In this document: positions 1-11,000 of the stretch, in pieces
How positions within the stretch are numbered: the stretch's first letter is position 1
Layout of the letters: every line of letters starts with the position of its first letter
DNA from: Zygnema circumcarinatum
Lineage: Eukaryota; Streptophyta; Zygnematophyceae; Zygnematales; Zygnemataceae
DNA length: 64,000 bases
Reading direction: 5' to 3'
Assembly: GCA_037447605.1 (NCBI GenBank)
Contig: CM074814.1
Span: 2,057,309-2,121,308, forward strand
Program-made: the position numbers and the translations under genes
Notes under the pieces: generated by a model
What the model was told of the DNA's origin: nothing
Databases searched by the model: none
The model's input: only the letters and a program-made list of their open reading frames with translations

Positions 1-590
1 GGTCATCGCGCCTTTGAAAATTGGTCATACCGGCAAATGCGGAGTGGTGATAAAGTCACGTCGCGTCACGATCACGGTTACGTTCGGGGGGCGCGAGACT
101 GGTGAAGTTGACTCGAAAACTTGGTAATCGTACAGCTTGGTAATTGATAATCGTTTTTTAAGTCTGAGACCCCCTAATATGGACGCTATAAGCACACCAC
201 TTAGAACTCAGCCGGGCGCCATCCGCGCGTCGCATCTGCGCGTCGTATGCGCGTGTCGCATGAACGACGTCGCCGGTGTCGCACGCGCGCGTCGCCGGCC
301 ACGTGGCGAACCGCCACGGGCTAGCAAGAGGGACGGGCTACGGGCTACAAACATGCCGTTTCGGGCATTGTCAACCGACAATCACAATCCCGCGATTACG
401 AACATCGTACAAAAAAGGGCCACATCCAGGGCTCCACAGCCTGTTGCCGGTTTGGTGCCGGTACGGTGACGTCGACGACGTTTTGATGACGAAGCGATTC
501 AGAAACACGGTAATATCATCTTCCCCTGTTCTTTACGTCCTCCCGACATCCATTTTCTTACACTCGCCAGTCTAACAGAAGAGTTGCTGC
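1..590. other. Gene-free leader sequence, CpG-rich in the middle
   Basis: I see no supportable gene. Positions 200-330 are strongly CpG-rich with repeated GCGCGTCGC-like words, which keeps several frames open by composition alone. No splice-joined reading frame or protein signature was recognised. Confidence 0.5.
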
Positions 591-599
591 TGATCATTC

Positions 600-1010
600 C
601 GAGGATCCTCCTGATCTGCTGAGGATGGAACATGGAGTGGAGTGAAGGGGAGAATGGTGGAAAAATGAAGGAAGAAAAGGATGAAGAAGAAACATCGAGA
701 GTCGAAAGAGCAGAATGGTGGAGGGGGGAAGGAAAAAAAGGAAGGGAAGTAACATGGAGTGTGATGAAGGGGAGAATGGTGGAGAAAGAAGGAAGAAGAG
801 AAGGAGGAAGGAATTAGATTGTAGTGAAAAGGAAAATGGTGGAAGGAAGAAGGAAGAAACAGAAGGAGACAGGAACATGGAGTGTGGTGAAGGAAAGATG
901 GTGGAAAGGAGATGGAAGAAGAAGAAAGAAGAAAAGGAGAAGTGTACTGAAGGAAGAATGGTGTATGGAAGGAAGAAGAAGGTGTTGATGGAGATGAAAG
1001 TTACTAACTA
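600..1010. repeat. Polypurine tract with degenerate GGAAGAA/GAATGGTGGA repeats
   Basis: The + strand is almost pure purine, with the phrase GAATGGTGG returning about every 60-65 bases (near 651, 712, 773 and 834). This indicates a degenerate minisatellite built on a simple purine tract. The open frames here on both strands are compositional. Confidence 0.75.
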
Positions 1011-1012
1011 AC

Positions 1013-1280
1013 AAGTCAGTCCGTTAGCTTGTCAGGTTGTCGGGAAGTCTGTCAGTCTGTCCGTTAGTCAGTCGTCTGTCTGTCGGCCAGTGTGTGTGTC
1101 CGTCAGTCAGTCAGTCAGTCGGTCGTCGGCCAGTCTGTGAGTTAGTCGGTTTGTCGGTCGGTTTGTCGGCCAGTTCCTGTGTCCGTCCGTCAGTCTGTCG
1201 GCCAGTCCGCCAGTCCTCTGGACTATAAAGACTTTGTCTGTCGGCTAGTCCGCCATTTTAAAAACCTCTTATGTGGAATT
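1013..1280. repeat. GTCN period-4 repeat, left copy of a 265-bp direct duplication
   Basis: The sequence is a run of GTCAGTCTGTCGGTC-like tetranucleotide words followed by a non-repetitive tail (GACTATAAAGACTTTG, then GCCATTTTAAAAAC). The same arrangement, including the tail, returns at 2437-2703 in the same orientation with a few percent mismatches. That makes it a duplicated segment and not only a simple repeat. Confidence 0.85.
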
Positions 1281-1292
1281 TTCGACTAAGAT

Positions 1293-1705
1293 AAGGTTCG
1301 TATCTATTTTTATTTTCATATGTAAAATGACAAATAACCATACTTTGATTTCTAAAGGACCCAGTCCTGGAGATAACGAAATTCCGAAACACCGATAAGG
1401 TTCGTATCTATGTTTATTTTCATATGTGAAAAGACAAATAACCCTAATTTTATTTCTGAAGGACCCAGTCCTGGAGATAACGAAAATCAGAAACACCGAA
1501 AAGGTTCGTATCTATGTTTATTTTCATATGTAAAATGACAAATAACCGTACTTTGATTTCTGAAGGACCCAGTCCTGGAGATAACGAAAATCAGAAACAC
1601 CGAAAAGGTTTGTATCTATGTTTATTTTCATATGTAAAATGACAAATAACCGTACTTTGATTTCTGAAGGACCCAGTCCTGGAGATAACGAAGATCTAAA
1701 AGAGC
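1293..1705. repeat. 104-bp tandem repeat, about four copies
   Basis: Copies start at 1293, 1397, 1501 and 1605, exactly 104 bases apart. Each begins AAGGTTCGTATCTAT or a close variant and contains the short inverted motif AGGACCCAGTCCT, followed by GGAGATAACGAA. The last copy decays after about 95 bases. The unit is AT-rich and carries no conserved coding frame. Confidence 0.93.
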
Positions 1706-1984
1706 GGAAATCGTCAAACTTGGAAATCCGCATCAAAACAGGTTCGTACTTCAATTTCTCATTCCTCCCACTTTTATAGTTTTCAGAAAGACAGAAGAGT
1801 TGTAGAGGTAAACCGGTAGGAAGAATGGTAGAAGACAGGAGGAAGAAAAGAAAGAGAGAGAGAGAGCTTTTACCATTTTTTTTTCCTTTTCTTTTTCTTC
1901 TTTAATAATGTTTTTGTTTTTTTCCATTATGTGAGTGTCGGCGTGTGTGTGGCTATGTCTGTATGTTTGTCTGACTGTGCGCAT

Positions 1985-2215
1985 TCTTTTATCTGAAAAT
2001 AGAAAAAAAAAAAAAAAAATAATATTACAACAGAAGGCCTAATGTTGTAATAATTACATTGTTTTTTTTTTTTTCTCTGCGAGTGTTTTTGTGTGCGGCA
2101 GAATTTGCGTGTGTGATTTTTCTACAAATAAGAAAAAAAAAAAAAAAAAAAGGAAACAAACTACTACACATAGGGCCCTATGTTGTATAGTTTGTTTTTT
2201 TTTTTTTCGACTGTG
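1985..2215. repeat. Two A-tract / palindrome / T-tract modules
   Basis: At about 2004-2075 a run of A is followed by ATTACAACA, a centre containing AGGCCT, then TGTTGTAAT and a run of T. At about 2132-2208 the same plan recurs: A-tract, AAACAAACTA, a centre containing CATAGGGCCCTATG, TAGTTTGTTT, T-tract. Each can fold back on itself. The shared architecture with different palindrome sequences is notable. Confidence 0.8.
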
Positions 2216-2436
2216 ATGATGTTTGTGCGTGTCTCAATTTGCGTGTTAGACTAAAAAACAAGGGTTTTTATGATTTCTTAAACATTTTCTATTTTCAAGA
2301 TTTTTAGGAATTTTAAGATTTTTAAGGTTTTACATATTTAGGTTATTATTTAGGTTTTTTAGAAATTTTATAGATATTTTAAGCATTTTTAGCGCTTTTA
2401 CAGTTTTTTTAATCTTTCAGAATTTTTACAGTTTTT

Positions 2437-2703
2437 AGTCAGTCCGTTAGCTTGTCAGTTTGTCGGGAAGTCTGTCAGTCTGTCCGTTAGTCAGTCGTCT
2501 GTCTGTCGGACAGTATGTGTGTCCGTCTGTCAGTCAGTCTGTCGGTCGTCGGGCAGTCTGCGAGTTAGTCGGTTTGTCGGTCGGTTTGTCGGCCAGTTCA
2601 CGTGTCCGTCCGTCAGTCAGTCGGCTAGTCCGCCAGTCCTCTGGACTATAAAGACTTTGTCTGTCGGCCAGTCCGCCATTTTAAAAACATCTTACGTGGA
2701 ATT
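2437..2703. repeat. GTCN period-4 repeat, right copy of the 265-bp direct duplication
   Basis: This is the second copy of the segment at 1013-1280, same orientation, including the GACTATAAAGACTTTG tail. The two copies bracket about 1.15 kb containing the 104-bp array and the palindromic modules. Copy ends do not show the TG...CA of a plant LTR. Confidence 0.85.
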
Positions 2704-2907
2704 AACGATAATATAGAAATTGAAAACATCGATAAACATAAAAAATTATTGGCAACGTGGCAACACTTGATTGAATAAAATAAGACCCATTTCCTACAAA
2801 AAATCAAGAAAACACACAACACCCACGTCGCAATCTCTGACTGGATAACACGTATACCACATTCCGTTCCACAATCCAAAAAAAAAAAAAAAAAAAAATT
2901 TTTTTTT

Positions 2908-2971
2908 AAACCACACACAAACTTGACGACAGAATGACACATCATTCTGTCGTCAAGTTTGTGTGTGGTTT
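2908..2971. repeat. Perfect 30-bp inverted repeat with 4-nt loop
   Basis: Arms 2908-2937 and 2942-2971 are exact reverse complements, separated by CACA. The left arm begins AAACCACACACAAACTTGAC. The hairpin is preceded by an A-run then a T-run (about 2877-2907) and followed by a T-run. Confidence 0.95.
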
Positions 2972-3114
2972 TTTTTTGATTTTTTTTCCCATTTTAGGGC
3001 TACGTGGCAACACCCGACTGGATAAAAAACATACCCCATATCCTACAAACGATCCAAAAAAACACCACAATACAAACGTGGCAATTTCTAACTGGATAAA
3101 AGCATAACTGAATA

Positions 3115-3151
3115 ACGTTTCGTTTCAACGCTGTCCGTTGAAACGAAACGT
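3115..3151. repeat. Perfect 16-bp inverted repeat with 5-nt loop
   Basis: ACGTTTCGTTTCAACG at 3115-3130 and its exact complement at 3136-3151 are separated by CTGTC. It lies only about 145 bases from the 30-bp hairpin, inside the same repeat family. Confidence 0.93.
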
Positions 3152-3270
3152 AATTATGAGTACATAAATACGCGATATACCCCATTTTAACCGCATTCGA
3201 TCCAACGAAGAGCACACCAATCAGGACGCGCGACGTGGCAACGTCACACTCGCGGAAATTATACCCCATT

Positions 3271-3813
3271 TTCATCAAAATCATCTTTGACACCTTAATC
3301 GAATAATCGTACGGATGAAAACGATGACAAAGCTTTTGCCTACGGCAACGCAAAAACTACATTTCCTAACCTAACCGTTATTCTTACCAAGCCACTACTT
3401 GCCTTGAGCCCTTACAGAGCAGATAAAACCCAAAAAGGGAGCACATGGAGAGGCGCTGCCGGAGGTTCTTTTGGGGAATTTGGAGGAGAGGTGGAGGGAG
3501 ACAAAAGGACCTTCCTTTCGTGATTTTATAAATGACTGCAAAGCTTATGACACAGATGATTCAATCCAGAAACCTGCTTCTGCTTCTGTCTTAGAAACTA
3601 CAGCTATGGTACATAGTCAGCTAACTAAGGACATCACCTTCCTCATACAAACCGCTTCCTTTTTCCTTCATCTTCATAGACTTACCTGAAACGTCTAACA
3701 AACCTCCCCTTTATCATCAGGACTTCTATGTGTAAGTGAACTGAACCAATTTCCACTACTTCAAACTTTTAGGGTTGTGGCAATGTTCCAACCTGTGCGT
3801 AACTCTCTTGCAG
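3271..3813. other. Spacer downstream of the glycosylase gene
   Basis: No conserved frame was seen. It presumably contains the 3' untranslated region and terminator of the minus-strand glycosylase gene that ends at 3814. Confidence 0.4.
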
Positions 3814-4392
3814 TCATTGAAGCTTCAAAACCTCCTTGTGTCGAAAACAACCCACGATGTGGTCATTGACCATCCCCGTGGCCTGCATGAACGCATACAT
3901 GATGGAGGGGCCCACAAAGCGGAGCCCTCTCTTCATGAGGTCTTTGCTTATCTCCTCCGATGTGACTGACTTCGTGGGCAGCTCAGCCATGCTTGTAAAG
4001 CACTGGTTCACAGGCTTGTTCGATACAAAGCCCCATAAATACTCGTCAAATGATCCAAATTCCTTCTGAATCTGCCGTCCAAACCCGAAAGTAAACGTAT
4101 ACGTATAAACATGGGAGGTTTGCTCAGCTTTCTCACATTACAAAAAATAAGCTAGAATCCGTGAAAGAGGATGCAGCCGCCCCCACCTGCAAGACGCAGC
4201 GAGCATTTTGAACAGCACTGCGAATTTTTCCTTTGTGTCGTACGATTCCGGCGTCTAGCAGGAGGGCCTCTATCTTGTCCTCTTGGAAGGTGGCCACCAC
4301 TGCCGGCTCAAAATCGTTGAAGGCCTGCCTGCCGCGTGGCACACGTGCGGGAGGCAGATTGGTTAACAAAACGGTTCCTACAATAGTCAGTC

Positions 4393-4443
<51 letters not shown>

Positions 4444-5944
4444 GCTCTATCTCTTTGTGAATTTGTTTGTTCCTTTCTTGATTCCTTCCCTTCCGACAAT
4501 CTCCAAAAGGGGTGTGCGCTAACTGCGAAAGATTAAACTGAGTTTCCTGTCAAGCGGTACTCCACTTCCTTTTATTTCATAGTGACAACAAAAAGAAGAA
4601 GCTACAGATATCTGAAGAACATGCGTACAGTAGGCATTTTTAGGGCTATACTGCTGATGCAATTTTGATGATCTGAAGTTACCCAAAGCTGATTATTTCA
4701 CGTTCTAAAATTCGTCAAGCGTCAAAACTAATGATATTCCAAACAAGTATAAATCAAGACAATAATCTCAAGTTTCTGCAGCAAAATCTTCTGAAAAAAC
4801 TCTGGAGTTTCTTGATTCCAGTCCGCAACTGAGACAATCTACAAGGGAACAAAGTCTGGAAGGAGAGGAAATTCACCCACCGGTAATTCAGACGCTTATT
4901 GAGAATAGTGGACCAGCTCAGACCCGCTTGTGCTCCTTCCAAAACCAACAGTTCAAAGAGTGCTCTGCAGGTCAAACAAACATCATCTTCCCTCCTTCAT
5001 CCACATGCAACAGCTCCCTTACATTCTGAGTCATCGCTCATAACAAGGATGAGAGATAGATAGCGAAGGGCACATTGTTTTTGCTACAGCCCTCCCCTGC
5101 CCTGAGCTAAGAACCCTTACTGGAGCTAATTTCATCAGGAGTAAGGAGAAACGTAAGTGTCTTTCCTTGTCCAAATACTTTGAACTCGTGCTTTCACTCA
5201 CCTGTCGTCATGAACAGGAACTCCCCATTCTTCATCGTGGTACTTTCTATAGAGCGCAGAACCTGCACCTGCACTGCACACTTGTTGTGAAGCAGTTAGT
5301 CCCTATCCAAGTGCTAATCTAAAGTGGCTATCTTCGGAGTAGATTGGCATTTCAAATGCTACACCATTTACAAAGAGATAGCACAAACAGATGTCGGCTG
5401 AGATTAGCACATGAGGGCCCTCACCAGTATAAGTTGAGCTCCAAGGACAGCGTTGTTTCCCATCCTCATATTGTAATGGCACATGAGTAGCTAATGTAGG
5501 AGCATTCTCCAAGCTTGGATCTATCTTTTTGCTCAACTTCTTTGACCCGGTTGGCCGTCCGCTCCCACGCTTCCTAGTCGCCACCTCGTTCACTTCTTCA
5601 GCTTCAGAACCCAATTGGCATGAGTCCGCCCCTGCACTCTTCCTCCTCGCTGCCGTTCTGCTGCCTGACCTCTTCTTGGTCTCATCTCCCACCTCTGTAA
5701 GCATGTCAGCATCCCCCTTCTCTGTTAACCGCTTCTCTTTCTCATATGAAGACGTAAGTATCGAAACTTTACCCTGATTCCCTTCGTAAGCTGCCTTGAT
5801 GCCAGCTTCCAGCCGCTGCCCTGAACGCAGCTGAGGTGCAGCGCCTGTACCTGCACCTTCGAGTAAAGGGAAAACAGCCTTCACGAGCCGCGCTGAGCGC
5901 CGCAGTTCAGACGGTAAAGGGGCTGCTCCAAGGGGCCCAGCCAT
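3814..5944 (-). CDS. DNA-3-methyladenine glycosylase I (TAG family), 5 exons
   Basis: A base-excision repair enzyme that removes 3-methyladenine from alkylated DNA. I deduce exons at 5425-5944, 5202-5262, 4881-4964, 4187-4328 and 3814-4071, which join in frame to 354 residues. The catalytic core starts in exon 1 (KQRCPW), continues with YRKYHDEEWGVPVHDDR, LEGAQAGLSW (the acidic residue of TAG enzymes) and LLDAGIVRHKGKI, and ends NDHIVGCFRH. The Cys, His and His/Cys positions that hold zinc in bacterial TAG are present. The first ~165 residues, rich in charged residues and ending in an RKRGSGRPTGSKK basic patch, are a plant-type extension that could aid nuclear targeting. The ATG at 5944 is the first in the open exon; an upstream exon cannot be excluded. 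Confidence 0.92.
4394..4443. repeat. (CT)n microsatellite in a glycosylase intron
   Basis: About 50 bases of uninterrupted CT dinucleotides lie in the intron between exons 3 and 4 of the glycosylase gene. Confidence 0.95.
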
Positions 5945-6345
5945 GGCTACTGTACAGCATCAACGGTCAAGGAAAGGCATGCAGAAGGAAGGCTAAAAAG
6001 GAGCGAAAATTGGCATGCAAGAGTCACGCCCGTAAGAAAGAGTGCATGATTTCAATGTGCAGTCTCTGATGATGAAGCCCTTTGTTTATTTCTTCACGTC
6101 TTTTAGTAATTTGAATGAAGTTCTGAAGTTCTCATCTCCCACACGCAGCTGCTCACCTTCTTGCTGACGTAATGCTGTATTGTAATGTACCGTAGTGTGA
6201 TCCTAAGTGACGTCACCGAGGAAGTACGAAGGCAATTTCGAACCACTCAGCGCGTCTCCTTCTCACATCTTTCCAATTACCTCTGCCATTCTTTCCTAAT
6301 AAGCGCGTAATCTTCACAAAAATAAACATATTGACGACCTTGCAA
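5945..6345. promoter_or_regulatory. Upstream region of the glycosylase gene
   Basis: This is the 5' flank of the minus-strand glycosylase gene and should hold its 5' untranslated region and promoter. I see no unambiguous TATA box or known element, so the assignment rests on position only. Confidence 0.3.
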
Positions 6346-6354
6346 ACCTAAAAG

Positions 6355-6650
6355 CCGAAGGGATGGGGGGAGGGAGAGAGACACGGAAAGGGAGATGGAG
6401 ATGGAAAGGGAGAGGGAGGAATGGCAAGAAAGAGGAGTGAAGGGGAGAAGGAGCGAAGCGGAGGGAGGGAGAAGGGGAGAGGGGAGAGAGAGGCAGAGGA
6501 AAGGGAAAACGGAGAGAAGTAGAGAGAAGCAGAGGAAAGGGATAAAGGAGGGGAGAGAGAAAGGCTGAAGGAGGGGAGGAGGGAGAAAGAGAGGGAGAGG
6601 GAGAAGGCGAAGGACATAAAGGAGGGGATAAAGGAGAGGGTAAGGTCGTC
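6355..6650. repeat. Polypurine GGGAGA/GGAAAG tract
   Basis: About 300 bases of nearly pure purine on the + strand. The long minus-strand frame across it, rich in Ser, Leu and Pro, is a compositional artefact. Confidence 0.85.
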
Positions 6651-6674
6651 AGTCATAATCTTATCTTGACATAG

Positions 6675-6785
6675 GTGATGGGGCTGTAGATGGGTTGCAA
6701 ATAGGGTTGTTTCTGGCATTGGTGATGGGGTTGTAGATGGGGTGGTTCTTGGGGTTGTTGATAGGGTTGTAGACGGGGTTTCTTT
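6675..6785. repeat. GGGGTTGTAGAT-type minisatellite
   Basis: Imperfect repeats of a 12-24-base unit built on GGGGTTGTAGATGGGGTTG run across this stretch, immediately before the fold-back element. Confidence 0.75.
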
Positions 6786-6802
6786 TGAGGTTATATTCGT
6801 TC

Positions 6803-7041
6803 GTGTATTCTTGTGTTTTTTACAGATTTTTATACTTTTTTTGTTTTCTATCCAGTGAATCTCCTCTTTTGTGCAATAATGGGTCGTTTTTCTCCATTTT
6901 AGTGCACTCATACTGCGTTGTCAAATGGAATACGAATGCACTAAAGTGGGAAGAAAGGAGACTCACCACTGCACAAAAGCAGTGATTCATTGGATGAAAA
7001 ATGAAAGAGTGTAAAAAATGTGTAAAAACACAAAGAATACA
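6803..7041. mobile_element. Long imperfect fold-back (MITE-like or hairpin-RNA-like)
   Basis: Arms of about 115 bases (6803-6917 and about 6927-7041) are inverted copies of each other with roughly 75-80% match by eye and a loop of only about ten bases. Anchors include GTGTATTC/GAATAC, CTTTTGTGCA/TGCACAAAAG and TTTAGTGCA/TGCACTAAA. Such structures are typical of short fold-back MITEs and of young plant miRNA precursors; I cannot distinguish the two. No target-site duplication was clear. Confidence 0.7.
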
Positions 7042-8001
7042 TCGATATGAGTAATCTCAAGAGTCATTGTGGAGCGGAAACCGGAATTAGGTGCTTTGAG
7101 GGAGCTGCTGGAGGAAGCATCCATTTCCTGGCCCAAAACATTGCCTCTCTGCAGGTTCGGCAGAAAAGGGCTCCACTTACAAAGGTCTTCCCTACAGACG
7201 TCGAATAAGTGTAGAGATGCAGGTTATGGAATGAACACGAACAGTTCTTAAGTGTCTATCTAATCGACAATTTATTTCGTTTTTCTTTCGTAATCAACGG
7301 TAGAATGTAGTTTACTTGTTTGTTTACTTGTAGTTTTGTTTAACTCGCTATACATTTCTGTAATTGATGAAGAACCAGACCTTCACTTATCTATGTTGGG
7401 TTTACACTCAGAGCTAAAGGGCTAGTAATCTATGATTCTAGGGTCTATAGTATACGCTTTCTTCAGAATACATCTATTTAGGTCTATGTTCACAGCCGGC
7501 CCGGACTACTCCTGGCCATCAGTAAGGGAAATGTTGGACTTATGATTTTCCGATAATGTCACTTTTTTAGGAGTGCTCTCTATTCGAAGCATCTGCCATC
7601 AACGCGAGGCAGGAAAAGCAGAGCATTTACTTGTTTTATTTTTTCCTGTTTTGTGTCAAGGCTACACTTTCGCTATCAGATCCGTAGATTTGGTTTCTAC
7701 GTTTTGTCTTTCGATTCTCTTTTTGTAATTTCTTTTTCAATAGTGAATAGTGAACACTTGTCCTCCTCTATTTGCATTGCAAGAGGGCTCGTTGTTATTC
7801 TTGACTCAGCAGTACATGCAGGTTTTGTGACTCCTTTTCCTGAGTATTTGAGTGAAACCGAATTTTTGGAAAAAAAAAAAAAAAAATGCTCTAATGTTGA
7901 CGTCTCAAGTAGACACCTCGAAGAAAGTACAGTAACTAGCAAGAATGATTTCAACCCAATTTTTAAAGGAAACATTCAAAGAATAATGGTTTTAGCATGC
8001 G
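7042..8001. other. Spacer downstream of the BRCT gene
   Basis: No conserved frame recognised. It should contain the 3' untranslated region of the minus-strand BRCT gene ending at 8002. A run of about 18 A lies at 7869-7886. Confidence 0.4.
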
Positions 8002-11000
8002 TTATGATGCGAGCATGAGCTCATAGACACGTGCACTGCTATTTCTGCTGCTTCTTTTTAGCCCCTCGAAGCTTCTCCGACTGCCCATAAATTCGCTACG
8101 TTTCATTCTGCAGCAGCCCCCTTCACCTCCCCTTGCTAACAATCTGCTCCTCAAGCGATCAGCGTGCCTCGAGTCAGTGTGCGTTGCAAGAGCCTCCTCG
8201 TCTTCAGTCATTTCTTCCTGTAGGACTCCCAGAAATGCAAAAGATTGTCAGCATTTCTGCTTTTACATTGCTGATCCTGTGAATGAGACAGTAAACATTT
8301 GAAGAAATCCTGAAGATCAAAAGCATCAAAGAGAGACAATCTTGTTTGTGTGCAGTACTTTCACGAAGAAGCAGCACTGCAGGCACCTGGAAACACTCCC
8401 GGGAGAGGCTGAACTGAACTTTTAGAGGATATAGAAGGTAACAACTCAGAGTATCGTCTCTCTCCCCTCACAAGGATAATGTAAGCAGGTGAGCAGGGCT
8501 TGTTGACTGGCAAGGAACTTATGAGGGAAAAAGTGATGCAGAGGTGGTTCAGGTGGAAGGGTAGGCAATGAAGGCATTGAGAGGAAGGGAAGGAGTCACC
8601 TGGTAAAAGCCATAGATGATATTCAAGACTTGTCTCCTTGAGAATCCTGTCGCTGAAAAAACAGACTTCGACTTTGGGCCGATCTCATCGAACCTGTCGA
8701 TGGGAAAGAGGATAGTCAAAAATGCTCCCCTGAAGATTGTTTCTCCTTGCTCACTGTCAAAGGCAACGCAACAAGAACGATGACAGCAAATCTTCCCATT
8801 AGCGTTCGGAGGCTAAACTTGCTTCAACCATCTTATGAACCATTTCACAATGCAGGAAAAACTCATCCATACAAACCAGTCTTTGATTCTTCTTTTCTAA
8901 ACCAAAATGTGAAACATTTTCTTACCTCTCAGTGAGCCTTCTTGTCGGACACGCTCCCTGCGTTTGTTCCAATGCTGTTCTCTCCATCCAAGACAGATGC
9001 GACTCTTCTGTATTCTGATTGGTCCAAAAAGCACCCTCATTCAAACAACCGAAACTGGACTGCTGCGGAGTTTGAGCGAGATGTGGAATGGACTGTTCGG
9101 ACACATCGCAGAATATTCGAGCAAGCATTGGATCATCCGTCACGGTCCAACAGAGGGAGTCGAGAAGAGCAGGAGGAGTGGGCAATGGGCGAATGCTTCT
9201 GCAGAGCTGGCAAAAAAAAAAAAAGAGCCGCACAGTTTTGCTTTGAACAGCCCGTTAACAACTATATAGCAAAAGCGAACTAACATAGGCACATAGACAC
9301 AAAAAGAGACACAAAACGTGCATATTGGGCATGTTATTGCCGATACTGTCCTGATGGTATTGGTAAATCGTTTCGGTTGGCTGTAGAAGTAGATACGATG
9401 GCTCATTCGAGTGAAGCAGACAAGAAGCCCTTGAACCCTAGTAAAGAAAACAGGGCAGATTCAAGCCCCTTAGAGCGACTGCAGTTTGTCCTCACACCAA
9501 GTAGAGAAGTGGACTCTGAGTTCACCTGCTGCCGTCTGATTAGGACACCCTCTTTAGCGTTCTCCACTTCATCCTCCCTCAGCTTGCAACTTTGTTCAAT
9601 AGCTCTATTTGTCAGAGACAGAACAGGAGTGGTCTCCAATCCACCAGAGCCTCCCTCCCTGCTATCAGACTGCATAACGGAGACGTTATTTCACCAAATG
9701 AGGTTTCAGTTTCAGTTTCACCTTATCAAATCATTGTGGGTAACGGAATCCATACGATCGTCTACAGGAGTATTTTGCAAAGTATGTAAAAGAGTTGTGG
9801 CAAAAGATCAACATACGGATGTGGAACCATAGTATAAACGAGCAGAATACAATGTTTGTCGATGCTTGTGATGAGAGAGCTTTCCCACCTGTACTAGTAA
9901 GTCGTCGGTTCGGCTAACTAGCCAGGCAGAAAGCTGCCTAACCATGTCAGCAGACAACTGCACAAGACGTTGCGCTTTGCGTCGCTCGATTGACCTTATA
10001 GCCCACATAGGCTAGCAAATTCAAAGCAAATTCACTACAAGTTAGTGTTTGGAGGAACTCATTGGGTCCCACTCTTGGTCAGTCACTTAACAATTGGTCC
10101 TGGAAACCTGGAAAGGAGGGCTAAAATGAAAGACAAGGCATCCCACGTAGGGGCACATCAGTCATCTTTCCTTTAGGGGAAAAACTGCAATGTATCTGAG
10201 AAACAATGAAGCATGAATCCGACCTCTTTACGCAGAGCTTCCACGTGCTGCACAAGGAGCTGTTATCGTTCACGACTTATTATCCACACAGGGAGCAGCA
10301 GCTCAGTTATTCTGAACTCACCGTGACCACCGTCAAGTTTCTTGCAACGTATTTGTGCAACGACTGCAGTTCGCAAATCACGTGTGTCACCCTTCCCCCA
10401 ACGTAGAGCTCATCCTTCCATTCTGAGCCTCCTGCATCAAGGGCATTTCGGACCTGCAAACAATACACTGTCCTGTATCAAATTGGTTGTTTATTCGTGG
10501 CAGCATGCTTTAGTCAGCTACTATTAACCGTTCCCAAAGCAAGTTTCTGACGAGCACTATATAAACCTTACCTGCTCTTTGGTGTGCAACGATAAGTCAG
10601 GATCCAAATAGAAGCATGCGCCTTGGAGGACGCATTCTTGGTCTGCTGCTGAGTCTAATAGCTCAAGATGGTTCAATCCTTCTTCATGCATTACGCATGC
10701 ACCTTGTTCCATCACTTGGTCCGGACATGATGTCAGGGCGAGCTCCTTTCTAATGCATTCTTGTTGTTGTATTTCCTCCTGCAATTCATGGTGCGAGGAA
10801 CAAGCTTTGTGGGGTAATGCCTCGTGCTTCGCATTGCCTGTCGAGCTTGCTGCGATGTTCACTCCATATTCCCATTCACCTTGTGGAACTGCAAGAAAAA
10901 ACATGCAAGTTCGGCATCCACACTGAAACCAATCTTCTGGGCGAGTACTGTACCAGCATATGACCTTTTTGCAATTCGTACAGAGTATGCCCCTATAATG

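Larger units (their letters stand above)
2745..3270. repeat. Degenerate ACGTGGCAA...CTGGATAAAA repeats
   Basis: The phrase ACGTGGCAAC followed by TGACTGGATAA-like and ACCCCAT-like words recurs near 2754, 2825, 3002, 3076 and 3233. These are diverged copies of a roughly 70-90-bp unit, interrupted by two hairpins. No gene is visible. Confidence 0.6.

Noticed and set aside
1013-1710. Possible CRISPR array
   Set aside because: The repeats are contiguous tandem units without unique spacers, in a eukaryotic nuclear context.
6348-6911. 187-codon minus-strand frame
   Set aside because: It spans a polypurine tract, a minisatellite and half of the fold-back; no domain, and low complexity throughout.
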